From: Mobilicoccus pelagius NBRC 104925
Lineage (GTDB): Bacteria; Actinomycetota; Actinomycetes; Actinomycetales; Dermatophilaceae
Length of the DNA: 64,000 nt
Direction: 5' to 3'
Assembly (NCBI RefSeq): GCF_000247995.1
Contig: NZ_BAFE01000003.1
Coordinates: forward strand, 143,206 to 207,205
Positions within the stretch are counted from its first letter, which is position 1, and every line of letters starts with the position of its first letter. The position numbers were made by a program, and so were the translations under genes. Of the stretch, positions 1 through 8,083 are shown one piece after another. The notes below the pieces were generated by a model. It saw only the letters and a program-made list of their open reading frames with translations. It searched no databases and was not told the DNA's origin.

Positions 1-1
1 C

Positions 2-469
2 CTCGACACGTGGGAGGGCGCCGTCGAGGCGAGGTCGAACGAGAAGTACCCGCTGCAGGTCATCGGCCATCACTTCAAGGGCCGCACCCACTCGACGTAC
101 GGCAACCTCGCCTACAACCGTGAGGCGCACCCGCAGAAGGCGTGGATGAACTCCCTCGACGCCGCCGATCGCGGTATCAAGAACGGTGATCGGATCCTCG
201 TCTTCAACGACCGCGGCCGACTCACCGTGCCGGTGATGGTGACCCCGCGGATCATGCCCGGCGTCGTGTCGGTCCCCCAGGGGGCCTGGCTCGAACGGGG
301 GCCCGACGGCACCGACCACGGCGGCGTCGTGAACATCCTCACGAGCCAGCACCCCACGCCGCTCTCCAAGGGCAACGCCCAGCACACCGTGCTCGCGCAG
401 GTGCAGCTCGCCACCGACGTCCCCGACGGTGTCGGCCGCCCCACCCCGCGTGCCGGATCCCCGGTCTGA
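2..469 (+). CDS. dmsA: DMSO-reductase-type molybdopterin oxidoreductase, C-terminal part
   Basis: Only the last 155 residues lie in the window; the frame is open from base 2, so the start and catalytic domains are upstream. The visible part is the molybdopterin-dinucleotide-binding barrel that closes DmsA/TorA/BisC proteins: HHFKGRTHSTYGN near the left edge, then GDRILVFNDRGR and the block around RIMPGVVSVPQGAW. In the family this extracytoplasmic subunit reduces sulfoxides or N-oxides at a Mo-bis-MGD centre. An Fe-S subunit starts 24 bases downstream, then a membrane anchor and a TorD-type chaperone, so the assignment rests on both the fragment and the gene order. The exact substrate cannot be read from this fragment. 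Confidence 0.85.
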   Translation, partial: LDTWEGAVEARSNEKYPLQVIGHHFKGRTHSTYGNLAYNREAHPQKAWMNSLDAADRGIKNGDRILVFNDRGRLTVPVMVTPRIMPGVVSVPQGAWLERGPDGTDHGGVVNILTSQHPTPLSKGNAQHTVLAQVQLATDVPDGVGRPTPRAGSPV

Positions 470-493
470 GCCCGTTCGCGAAAGGACCTTCTC

Positions 494-1102
494 ATGCTCG
501 GTTTCGCCTTCGACCAAAGCGCGTGCAACGGGTGCAAGGCCTGCCAGATGGCCTGCAAGGACAAGCACAGCCTGCCCGTCGGCGTGAAGTGGCGCCGCGT
601 CGTGGAGTACACGGGTGGCTCGTGGCAGCGCGACGGTGACACCGTCACGCCGAACGTCTTCTCCTACTACACGTCCGTCTCGTGCAACCACTGCGCCGAC
701 CCCATCTGCGTCAAGGTGTGCCCGACGACGGCGATGACGGTGCGCGACGACGGCACCGTCTACGTCGACGCCGAGAAGTGCGTCGGCTGCCGCTACTGCG
801 AGTGGGCGTGCCCCTACTCGGCGCCGCAGTTCAACCCCGAGACGGGACACATGAGCAAGTGCGACGGCTGCTACGACTACCGCCAGGAGGGCATGCAGCC
901 CGCCTGCGTCGCGGCCTGCCCGTCCCGTGCGCTCGAGTGGGGCGAGATGGACGAGCTCGAGAAGACGTACCGGTCGGGTGCGAGCACGGCTCCGCTGCCC
1001 GACCCCTCGATCACGAGGCCCAACCTCGCGATCCGCCCGCACCGGGACGCCCAGGACTTCTCCTCGGGCACCGGCGAGATCGCCAACCCCGAGGAGATCT
1101 GA
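494..1102 (+). CDS. dmsB: DMSO reductase Fe-S subunit (four [4Fe-4S] clusters)
   Basis: A 202-residue ferredoxin-type electron-transfer subunit. Four cysteine groups are visible in order: CNGCKACQMAC near residues 14-24, CNHCADPICVKVCP near 65-78, CVGCRYCEWACP near 96-107 together with CDGC, and CVAACPS near 137. This is the DmsB/NrfC/PsrB pattern that carries four cubane clusters and moves electrons from the membrane anchor to the molybdenum subunit. The ATG is preceded by AAAGGA about 10 bases upstream. It lies 24 bases after the catalytic subunit, and the anchor gene begins 3 bases after its stop, so the three are almost certainly one transcript and one complex. Confidence 0.93.
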   Translation: MLGFAFDQSACNGCKACQMACKDKHSLPVGVKWRRVVEYTGGSWQRDGDTVTPNVFSYYTSVSCNHCADPICVKVCPTTAMTVRDDGTVYVDAEKCVGCRYCEWACPYSAPQFNPETGHMSKCDGCYDYRQEGMQPACVAACPSRALEWGEMDELEKTYRSGASTAPLPDPSITRPNLAIRPHRDAQDFSSGTGEIANPEEI

Positions 1103-1105
1103 GCC

Positions 1106-2209
1106 GTGAACGTCCACGAACTGCCGATGATCCTGTTCACGGTGCTCGCGCAGATGTCGGCCGGGGCGTTCGTCGTCCTCGGGCTCATCCACGTCGGCGC
1201 CCGGCTCAGCCACCGCTACACCGAGAACGACGTCGACCGCATCAGCGACCCGGCCGTCCTCGCCGTCGGGGCGACGCTCGTGCTGGGGCTCTTCGCCTCG
1301 ATGTTCCACATGAACGACGTCTTCCACGTCCTCAACGTGTTCCGGCACATCGACTCCTCGTGGCTGTCGCGCGAGATCGTCGCCGGCATGGCGTTCGCCG
1401 CTTCCGGTTTCGCCTACGCCTGCTGCCAGCTCTTCCGCTGGGGCAGCCCCCTCCTGCGTGAGGTGCTCGCCGTCCTCACCGCGCTGCTCGGCGTCGTGCT
1501 CGTCGTCGTGATGAGCATGGTGTACGGCGTCCTCGTCACCGTCCCCGCGTGGAGCACCTGGCTCACGACGGCGCGGTTCGCGACGACGGCGCTGCTCCTC
1601 GGCGCGTTCGCCGTGGGCACGGCGTTCGTCACGGTCGTCATGCTGCAGCGGCGACGCGCAGGGCGGGTGCGGCCGGAGGGTCGTGACGCCACGGGCACGT
1701 CGCGGGTCTCGGGCATCGTCGACCGGCTCGTCGGACGCGAACTCACCCCCGGGGCGATGAGCCTCGTCTTCGCCTCCCTGCGGGCGATCGCCGTCGCCGG
1801 CATCGCGCTCCTCGCCGTCGAGATCCTCCTCCACCTGCTCACGCTCGGCCGCCTCACGCGCCTCGGCGCGGTGGGCGCGCCCAGCGCCGCCGTCTACACC
1901 GGCCCCGGTGTCATCGCCCAGCTCGTCCTCGCGGTCCTCGGGGCAGGGCTGCTCGGCATGTTCCTCTTTCGTCTGCTCGGCGACCCCGCGACCGGCCCGC
2001 GCACGGGTTCAGTCGCCACCACTTCCCTCGGCGACGGCGCGGGGGCGTCCCGCCTCGATGCCGTGGGCACCGGCGCCGCCGCCCGCACCGGCTGGGGGCG
2101 CATGGAGTGGATCGCCGCGCTCGTCACCGTCGCCTTCGGCTGCGTGTTCGTCGCCGAGATCCTCGGCCGCGCGGCGTTCTACGAGTCGATGGTCCGGGTG
2201 GGGATGTGA
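1106..2209 (+). CDS. dmsC: DMSO reductase membrane anchor subunit
   Basis: A 367-residue polytopic membrane protein with about eight hydrophobic segments. The first, near residues 5-30, carries the family's Gln-x-x-Ala-Gly pattern (LAQMSAGAFVVLG). DmsC/NrfD-type anchors hold the catalytic and Fe-S subunits at the membrane and oxidise menaquinol. The long hydrophilic loop near residues 180-215 and another near 290-335 are unusually rich in Arg, Gly and Thr for the family. The GTG at 1106 is used because it follows the Fe-S gene's stop by 3 bases. The final ATGTGA overlaps the next gene's GTG, implying translational coupling. Confidence 0.88.
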   Translation: MNVHELPMILFTVLAQMSAGAFVVLGLIHVGARLSHRYTENDVDRISDPAVLAVGATLVLGLFASMFHMNDVFHVLNVFRHIDSSWLSREIVAGMAFAASGFAYACCQLFRWGSPLLREVLAVLTALLGVVLVVVMSMVYGVLVTVPAWSTWLTTARFATTALLLGAFAVGTAFVTVVMLQRRRAGRVRPEGRDATGTSRVSGIVDRLVGRELTPGAMSLVFASLRAIAVAGIALLAVEILLHLLTLGRLTRLGAVGAPSAAVYTGPGVIAQLVLAVLGAGLLGMFLFRLLGDPATGPRTGSVATTSLGDGAGASRLDAVGTGAAARTGWGRMEWIAALVTVAFGCVFVAEILGRAAFYESMVRVGM

Positions 2210-2880
2210 GCACACCCCTCCCCTGGCCCGAGGTCGGCGACGCCGTCCCGCCCGCGCCTCGTCCCGAGCGCCTCGACGTGCTCGCCGGTGCCGCGACCGC
2301 CCTCTCCCGCTGGTTCCTCACGCCTCCCGACGCCGCGGCGCTCGCCGCCCTCGGCGAGCCGGGCGTCCTCGAGGACTGGCCCGTGCCCCTCGACGACGCG
2401 GGCCGCGACGGCCTGCGCCTTCTCGCCGGTCCGCACGATGCGGGCGAGGTCGCCGTCGACCACGCGCGACTCTTCGTCGGGCCGGGGCATCTGCGCGCCG
2501 CCCCGTACGAGTCCGTACACACCTCGGAGGAGGGGCTGCTCTTCGAGCCCGAGACCCTCGACGTGCGCGCCTGGTACCACCACTACGACCTCGCGGCGCC
2601 ACGCGAGGGCCGTGAACCCGACGACCACGTCGGACTCGAGCTCGAGTTCGTCGCGACGCTCGCCTCCTGGGCGTGGGAGGCCCTCGAGCGGGGCGACACC
2701 GACGCGGCCGCGGTGTTCGCCGAGGGCGCCCGCGGGTTCTGCGAGACCCACCTCGGGCAGTGGGGCGTCGGCTTCGCGGAGCTCGCCGCCCGCGAGGCCC
2801 GGACCGACTTCTACCGCGGCGTCGCCTCTCTCACCTCCGGGTTCCTCCTGGCACTCCCCCACCTCCTGGAGCCGTCGTGA
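2206..2880 (+). CDS. TorD/DmsD-family molybdoenzyme chaperone
   Basis: A 224-residue soluble, mostly helical protein. The TorD-family signature is clear near residues 98-150: PYESVHTSEEGLLF, then a WYHHYDL stretch and PDDHVGLELEFVATL. In characterised systems these chaperones bind the Tat leader of the catalytic subunit and hold it until the molybdenum cofactor is inserted. The GTG at 2206 gives a 4-base overlap (GTGA) with the anchor gene and an N terminus of normal length. A longer reading to 2107 would only read the anchor gene in another frame. The gene ends in another GTGA-type overlap with the next gene. Confidence 0.88.
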   Translation: MSTPLPWPEVGDAVPPAPRPERLDVLAGAATALSRWFLTPPDAAALAALGEPGVLEDWPVPLDDAGRDGLRLLAGPHDAGEVAVDHARLFVGPGHLRAAPYESVHTSEEGLLFEPETLDVRAWYHHYDLAAPREGREPDDHVGLELEFVATLASWAWEALERGDTDAAAVFAEGARGFCETHLGQWGVGFAELAAREARTDFYRGVASLTSGFLLALPHLLEPS

Positions 2881-3911
2881 CGGAGGGCGCCCCCTCGCCC
2901 GCCCCGCACCTCTCCCCCGACGACGACCGGGGTGACACCGACCTCGGACTGCGGGCGGTGCGGCACTGGGTGCAGGCGCGGTCCACCGCACCGATGCTCG
3001 TCCTCGCCTGCCCGGAGCATCCCGACCCGGCGGACTCCGCCCGGCGGTGCCTGCCCCCGGCGGAGTGGGAGACAGCGGTCGTCGTCCGTATGCCTGCGTG
3101 CCTCGGCACCCTGCCCCGCGCGGCGGCGCCCGAGGTGCTCCTCGACGGGGCCGCGGGTGTGACGTACCTCCTCGACGGGTGCGCCGAACCCGATTCCACG
3201 GCAACCTCGCTCGCCGACGTGCTGCCACTGCTCGCCTCACCCGACGCGCGCACGGGGGTCCCCGCCCTCCGCGTCGTCGCCTCCGTCCCCGAGGCGTTCG
3301 ACGGCGACGAACCGACGCCGTCGCTCCACGTCCTCGACGCCCGGTCCATGCCGGTCCCCCGGCGAGCGCTTCTCGGCGCCGAGGCGCCCGCGCCGGAACC
3401 CACCCCCACCGAGGACGACGCAGCGTCCACCGATCACGCCCGCCTCGTGACCGCGCTCGCGGCCCTTGCCGCCGATCCCGCGCGTGGCGTCCCCGACGTC
3501 GGCGTCGCCACGGGGCGTCCCGGCCCGGGTCTCCTCCTCCGGGCGCACGGGTGCACGGCGTGCGGTGTCTGCGTCCGCGTCTGCGGTGAGGGCGCCCTCA
3601 CCCTCCGTGTCGAGGACGGCGCGAGCTTCCTCGAACAGCGCGTCGACCGGTGCTCCGGCAGCGGGGAGTGTCTCGACGCGTGTCCCGTCGACGCCCTCTC
3701 GACGAGGCGCCGGGCCCGGTGGGCGGAGCACCTGCGGGAGGGCGTGCTGCCTCTCGCCGTCGTCGACACCCACCCGTGCGGCCGCTGCGGCGCCCCCACC
3801 CCGACGCACGACGACCTCTGCACCGTGTGCGCGTTCCGGCGGGCCAACCCGTTCGGCTCCCACCTCCCACCGGGCGCCGAGGCGCTGGTGCGTCGCGCTC
3901 GCGGCATCTGA
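2877..3911 (+). CDS. Ferredoxin-like Fe-S protein with C-terminal zinc-ribbon-like tail
   Basis: A 344-residue protein translated from a GTG that overlaps the chaperone stop. The first ~220 residues are acidic, Ala/Pro-rich and unrecognised. Residues near 226-270 form a two-cluster ferredoxin segment: CTACGVCVRVC is canonical, but the second motif reads CSGSGECLDACP, with Ser where the second Cys of CxxCxxCxxxCP should be. The tail has CGRCG then CTVC, spaced like a zinc ribbon. Genes of this kind sometimes follow TorD-type chaperones in actinobacterial DMSO reductase operons; a role in electron delivery or enzyme maturation is inference. The odd cluster may be a [3Fe-4S] or a Ser-ligated cluster. 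Confidence 0.75.
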   Translation: MTEGAPSPAPHLSPDDDRGDTDLGLRAVRHWVQARSTAPMLVLACPEHPDPADSARRCLPPAEWETAVVVRMPACLGTLPRAAAPEVLLDGAAGVTYLLDGCAEPDSTATSLADVLPLLASPDARTGVPALRVVASVPEAFDGDEPTPSLHVLDARSMPVPRRALLGAEAPAPEPTPTEDDAASTDHARLVTALAALAADPARGVPDVGVATGRPGPGLLLRAHGCTACGVCVRVCGEGALTLRVEDGASFLEQRVDRCSGSGECLDACPVDALSTRRRARWAEHLREGVLPLAVVDTHPCGRCGAPTPTHDDLCTVCAFRRANPFGSHLPPGAEALVRRARGI

Positions 3912-3983
3912 CCCGACCCCGGCGCCTCACCCGGCCTCGCCCGGCCTCACCCACACGCGCTTCGGCCCACGAGGAAGGACGCG

Positions 3984-4017
3984 GCCCGCCCCTCGCCGAG
4001 ATCGGGAGGAGGCGGGC
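3984..4017. terminator. Possible bidirectional terminator hairpin
   Basis: GCCCGCC at 3984-3990 pairs with GGCGGGC at 4011-4017, with a further CCTC/GAGG pairing inside. It lies between the convergent ferredoxin-like gene and acyl-CoA dehydrogenase. There is no U-tract, which is normal in this kind of genome. Confidence 0.35.
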
Positions 4018-4039
4018 GGCGTCGGTTCTGCGGGGTCGA

Positions 4040-5203
4040 TCACTTCACGAGCATGCGACCCATGACGAGGCGCTGGATCTGGTTCGTGCCTTCGTAGATC
4101 TGCGTGATCTTGGCGTCGCGCATCATGCGCTCGACCGGGTGGTCCTCGACGTAGCCGGCGCCACCGAGGAGCTGGACGGCGTCGGTCGTGATCTTCATCG
4201 CGACGTCACCGGCGAAGCACTTGGCCGCGGCGCCGAAGAAGCCGAGGTCGGAGTCCTGACGCTCCGACTTGGCGGCGGCGACGTACACCATCTGGCGGGC
4301 GGCCTCGAGCTCCATCGCCATGTCGGCGAGCATGAACTGGATCGCCTGGAACTCGGCGATGGCCTTGCCGAACTGCTTGCGCTCCTTGACGTAACCGATG
4401 GCGTAGTCGAGGGCGCCCTGCGCGATGCCGACGGCCTGCGCGCCGATCGTCACGCGGGTGTGGTCGAGGGTGCGCAGCGCGAGCTTGAGGCCCGTGCCCT
4501 CGGGGCCGATCATCCGGTCGCCGGGGATGCGCACGTTGTCGAAGAACAGCTCACGGGTGGGGCTGCCCTTGATGCCGAGCTTGCGCTCCGGCTCGCCGAA
4601 CGTGAAGCCCTCGTCGGACTTCTCGACGACGAACGCGCTCACGTTCGCGCCACGACGCCCGTCGGGGTCGGTGACGGCGAGGACCGTGTAGTACTCGGAG
4701 ACACCGGCGTTCGTGATCCAGCTCTTCTGGCCGTTGAGGATCCAGTCGTCGCCGTCGCGCACGGCGCGGGTCTTCATCGACGCCGTGTCGGAGCCCGCCT
4801 CGCGCTCGGAGAGGCCGTAGCTGAACATCGCGTCGCCCTTGGCGAGCGGCGTGAGGTACTTGCGCTTGATCTCGTCGTCGCCGCCGAGGATGACCGGCAT
4901 CGAGCCGAGCTTGTTGACGGCGGGGATGAGGCTGGAGCTCGCGCAGACGCGGGCCACCTCCTCGATGACGATGCACGTCGCGAGGGCGTCGGCGCCCATG
5001 CCGCCGTACTCCTCGGGGACGTGCGGGGCGTGGAAGTCGCTCGCGACGAGGGCGGAGAGCGCCTCGTCGGGGAACCGCTTGTCGTGGTCGACGGAGGCCG
5101 CGTGGGGGGCGATCTGGTGCTCGGCGATGGCCCGAATGGCTCCGCGGAGCTCCTCGTGGTCGTCGGTGGTCTTGAAGAGATCGAAATCGGGGTTGCCACT
5201 CAT
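4040..5203 (-). CDS. Acyl-CoA dehydrogenase
   Basis: A 387-residue FAD enzyme of normal family length. It has the N-terminal helical domain, the middle beta domain with the SEREAGSD and WILNGQKSWITNA signatures, and the C-terminal helical domain ending QIYEGTNQIQRLVMGR. The Glu in that last motif (near residue 371) is the expected catalytic base, at the position used by short- and medium-chain dehydrogenases. It would perform alpha,beta-dehydrogenation of an acyl-CoA, passing electrons to ETF; chain length cannot be told. The gene stands alone, convergent with the DMSO reductase operon, and its ATG follows a leaderless-type promoter. Confidence 0.93.
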   Translation of the reverse strand: MSGNPDFDLFKTTDDHEELRGAIRAIAEHQIAPHAASVDHDKRFPDEALSALVASDFHAPHVPEEYGGMGADALATCIVIEEVARVCASSSLIPAVNKLGSMPVILGGDDEIKRKYLTPLAKGDAMFSYGLSEREAGSDTASMKTRAVRDGDDWILNGQKSWITNAGVSEYYTVLAVTDPDGRRGANVSAFVVEKSDEGFTFGEPERKLGIKGSPTRELFFDNVRIPGDRMIGPEGTGLKLALRTLDHTRVTIGAQAVGIAQGALDYAIGYVKERKQFGKAIAEFQAIQFMLADMAMELEAARQMVYVAAAKSERQDSDLGFFGAAAKCFAGDVAMKITTDAVQLLGGAGYVEDHPVERMMRDAKITQIYEGTNQIQRLVMGRMLVK

Positions 5204-5617
5204 GCCCGAAGACTATCCAGGCGTCGTGCTGCTCGACGCCGGGCGAGGGCGCGGTGATTCGCGGGTCGGTCCGCCTCGGACACCGGCCGACCCCACGATG
5301 CCGTCGTCGAGAAGCCGCGGGTCGGGTGGTCACGGTGGCGCGGCATGTCACGTCGGCACCTGCCCGTCGCTGGCCCCGCGACGGCGACGGCACGGCCGTG
5401 CAGGACGTACGTCCGCAGGTCAGAGGCGGTTTCCTCTCGCTTCGGCCCCGGATTGGCAAAGTTTGTTCACAGGCCCGCGCTCCGACGTCAGCATCGCGAC
5501 CGACCCGCCGATGGGAGAACGATTCCCGGGGCTGTGCCTGTGCGCCCGGCCGCTCGGGGATCACGCACCGGCGGAACGGCCGTCGGCGCGCCGTCCGTGC
5601 GAGAGGGAGATCGGCAG
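5204..5617. other. Divergent intergenic region, 414 bp
   Basis: It separates the acyl-CoA dehydrogenase from the small membrane protein gene. Open frames here lack gene-like composition. A relatively A+T-rich patch near 5452-5472 may hold the rightward promoter, but no convincing -35/-10 pair can be named. Confidence 0.5.
5210..5215 (-). promoter_or_regulatory. -10 box of a leaderless promoter
   Basis: On the minus strand TAGTCT ends exactly 6 bases before the ATG of the acyl-CoA dehydrogenase, leaving no room for a ribosome binding site. This TANNNT placement is the known arrangement for leaderless actinobacterial mRNAs. Confidence 0.6.
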
Positions 5618-6058
5618 GTGACCGAGACGCCGACCCGCGCCCTCTTCCCTCTCGAGCAGCACACGTGGGTGGTCGTCCTCCGCGTCGCCGTGGGATTCGG
5701 TCTCGTCGGCGCCCTCGCGCTCCTCGCCGGCGGCGAGCGCACGCAGGCGGGCCTCTGCCTCCCCATCCCCCTCGTCTGCGCGTACACGGCGCAGGCCCTG
5801 CACCGACCCGGCGGATTCGTCCGTCGAGGCGTCGCACGGTGGGCGAACGTCGCGATGATCGTCGTCGCGATCGCCCTCGCCGTCCTCCCGGTGCGTCCCC
5901 TCGTCGGTCTCGACCTCCGCACGATGCACCCTTTGGTCCTGCCCGGGACGGCCATGGCCGTCCTCATCCAGGTGGCGGTCGCTATCGTGGGCGTGGAGTC
6001 GATCGGACGACTGACTCCGGGGGCAGCAGGACCTGACAGGGGGCACCTTTCGCCATGA
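5618..6058 (+). CDS. Small integral membrane protein, unknown function
   Basis: A 146-residue protein with about four hydrophobic helices: near residues 18-40, 47-62, 76-98 and 108-127. I recognise no family. The GTG at 5618 is chosen because a purine-rich stretch (GAGAGGGAGA) sits just upstream and because everything before it reads as non-coding. Its stop overlaps the next ATG (ATGA), so it is coupled to the glycosyltransferase-like gene. It could be a membrane partner of that protein, but this is inferred from coupling alone. Confidence 0.65.
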   Translation: MTETPTRALFPLEQHTWVVVLRVAVGFGLVGALALLAGGERTQAGLCLPIPLVCAYTAQALHRPGGFVRRGVARWANVAMIVVAIALAVLPVRPLVGLDLRTMHPLVLPGTAMAVLIQVAVAIVGVESIGRLTPGAAGPDRGHLSP

Positions 6059-6960
6059 CGACGCATCTCATCTACCGCTCCTACGGCGGCGAGAACACCA
6101 AGTCGCGGCCCGATTGGTTCAGCAAGCTCCTCTGCGCGGCGTCGTTCGCGCGGGCGGCCGAGCAGGCCGACGTCCGCGTCCACTGGCTCGACGACGGCCC
6201 CGTCCCCGCCGACCGCATGCGCCTCTTCGAGGAGTTCGGCGACGTCCAGACGATCGCGGGTGGCCCCGTCGGCATGCGCCGCAGCTACGTCACGGCGCTG
6301 CGTCTCGCGATCGAGAGCGACTGGGCCGACGACGATCTCGTGTACTTCTGCGAGGACGACTACCTTCACACGCCCGACGCCGTGCAGGCGCTGCGAGCGG
6401 CGGAGGCGCGCCCGGAGATCTCGTACGTCGCCCTGTACGCCGCCACCCCGGAGTACGCCAACGACCTCGAGTTCCCCGAGGGGTTCCGGCACCCGGAGGG
6501 CTGGTCGCCCGAGCCCGACATCGACACCGACGGATTCCGGTTCGTCCACGCGGTGAGCACGACGAGCACGTTCGGCGGCCGGGTGGGCGCGTTGCGTGCC
6601 GACTATCCGATCTTCCGTCAGGCGATGCTGCCGTTCCGCACCCGGTTCCTCGATCACGAGACGTGCGTCATCTACCAGGGGCGACGCCCGTACTCGCCGG
6701 TCGAGCACCTCACGGGCCCGCCGCACGACTTCGAACTCACGCCGCGTGGAGTGGCGCGGGCGGCGTTCCTCATGCCGTTCCGGGTCGCCCTCACGCTGCG
6801 GTCGAAGCGCAACCTCGACGACCCGCATCTCCTCTACGCCGCGGCCCCCAACCTCGGCTGCCATGCCGAGCTGGGCGTGATGAACCCGGGCCGCGACTGG
6901 GACGCCCTCGCCGCCGACACCCGCGCCTGGGCCGTCGAGCGCGGCTTCGTGCCGGCCTGA
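6055..6960 (+). CDS. Putative GT-A-type glycosyltransferase
   Basis: A 301-residue soluble protein without signal peptide. Near residues 92-104 it has DDDLVYFCEDDYLH, a short hydrophobic strand ending in an acidic DxD-like cluster, as in the nucleotide-sugar and metal site of GT-A glycosyltransferases. The preceding region, with substitution of short strands and an MRRSYVTALRLAIE helix, fits that fold. Later blocks (TTSTFGGRVGALRAD, FLDHETCVIY) are not ones I can assign. It is coupled by a 4-base overlap to the membrane protein before it. Donor and acceptor are unknown, and the family assignment is moderate. Confidence 0.6.
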   Translation: MTTHLIYRSYGGENTKSRPDWFSKLLCAASFARAAEQADVRVHWLDDGPVPADRMRLFEEFGDVQTIAGGPVGMRRSYVTALRLAIESDWADDDLVYFCEDDYLHTPDAVQALRAAEARPEISYVALYAATPEYANDLEFPEGFRHPEGWSPEPDIDTDGFRFVHAVSTTSTFGGRVGALRADYPIFRQAMLPFRTRFLDHETCVIYQGRRPYSPVEHLTGPPHDFELTPRGVARAAFLMPFRVALTLRSKRNLDDPHLLYAAAPNLGCHAELGVMNPGRDWDALAADTRAWAVERGFVPA

Positions 6961-6968
6961 CTCCCGCC

Positions 6969-7000
6969 CCGGCACGTCGGCACTCCGGCACGTCGGCACG
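6969..7000. repeat. Tandem 16-bp direct repeat, two copies
   Basis: CCGGCACGTCGGCACT at 6969-6984 is followed directly by CCGGCACGTCGGCACG at 6985-7000, a 15/16 match, in the gap before the aldo/keto reductase gene. The function is unknown; simple slippage duplication would explain it. Confidence 0.7.
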
Positions 7001-7041
7001 ACGACCCGGCGGCCGCAGGAACCGGCCGGGAGGGTCGGCGT

Positions 7042-7047
7042 TAGCGT
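7042..7047 (+). promoter_or_regulatory. -10 box of a leaderless promoter
   Basis: TAGCGT lies 6 bases before the ATG at 7054, with no Shine-Dalgarno sequence between them. Confidence 0.55.
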
Positions 7048-7053
7048 GGGGCG

Positions 7054-7884
7054 ATGGAGACCTACGCGCTCAACGACGGAGTCACGCTCCCGCGCATCGG
7101 ATTCGGCACCTACCCCCTGCGGGGCGAGGCCGGTGTCACGGCCATGACGAGCGCCCTCGAGGCCGGGTACCGGATGCTGGACTCGGCGGTGAACTATCGC
7201 AACGAGTACGAGGTCGGGGAGGCGCTGCGACGTAGCGGGCTGCCGCGCGAGGAGGTCCGGATCGCCACGAAGGTTCCCGGCCGTGACCACGGCCGCACGA
7301 AGGCCGTCGCGTCGATCGAGGCGTCGCTCGAGGTCATGGGCCTCGACCGGCTCGACCTCGTCCTCATCCACTGGCCCAACCCGAGCCGTGGCCTCTACGT
7401 CGAGACGTGGCAGGGCCTCGTCGACGCGCGCGAGAAGGGGCTCGTCACGTCGATCGGGGTGAGCAACTTCACCGAGGAGCATCTGCGGGAGATCATCGCG
7501 GCGACCGACGTCGTCCCGGCCGTCAACCAGATCGAGCTGCACCCCCGGTTCCCGCAGGCGGAGATGCGGGCGGTGCACGCAGAGCTCGGCATCCGGACCT
7601 CGTCGTGGAGCCCGCTCGGCAAGCGCGACGCCGCCTACGACGAGGCCCCGGTCGCCGACGCCGCCAAGGCGCACGAAGTCACGCCTGCGCAGGTCATCCT
7701 CCGTTGGCAGCTCCAGATCGGGTCGCTGCCGCTGCCCAAGTCCGCCAACCCGGAGCGTCAGCGCACCAACCTCGACGTCTTCGGCTTCGAGCTCACCGAC
7801 GCCGAGGTCGAGGCGATCACCACCCTCGGCCGTCCCGACGGTCGCCTCTTCGGAGGTGACCCCCGCACGCACGAGGAGATGTGA
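7054..7884 (+). CDS. Aldo/keto reductase
   Basis: A 276-residue NADPH-dependent reductase of the AKR5-like type. The catalytic tetrad is intact: Asp43 and Tyr48 in MLDSAVNYRNE, Lys73 in IATKVPG and His106 in LVLIHWPNP. The cofactor-binding end LPLPKSANPERQRTNLDVF is also present. Such enzymes reduce small aldehydes and ketones, often diketogluconate or methylglyoxal; the physiological substrate cannot be deduced. The ATG at 7054 sits 6 bases after a -10 box and gives a standard N terminus (TLPRIGFGTY). It is probably transcribed alone. Confidence 0.92.
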   Translation: METYALNDGVTLPRIGFGTYPLRGEAGVTAMTSALEAGYRMLDSAVNYRNEYEVGEALRRSGLPREEVRIATKVPGRDHGRTKAVASIEASLEVMGLDRLDLVLIHWPNPSRGLYVETWQGLVDAREKGLVTSIGVSNFTEEHLREIIAATDVVPAVNQIELHPRFPQAEMRAVHAELGIRTSSWSPLGKRDAAYDEAPVADAAKAHEVTPAQVILRWQLQIGSLPLPKSANPERQRTNLDVFGFELTDAEVEAITTLGRPDGRLFGGDPRTHEEM

Positions 7885-8083
7885 CGCCGCTCGTCGCACT
7901 CTCACCGACGCCCCCTCCCCCGTCCCGCACGACGCGGTGGCGAGGACCGTGCCCGACACGAGTCCTCGCCGGCCGCACCGGGACCCGCGGGTGGGGGCGC
8001 CGGTCGTCGGTGGCCCGGCCCGCCGCTGCGACACTGGGGGCGCCGGCCCGTGGCCGGGAGTGATCCGGCCCGAGGAGGCGCGC

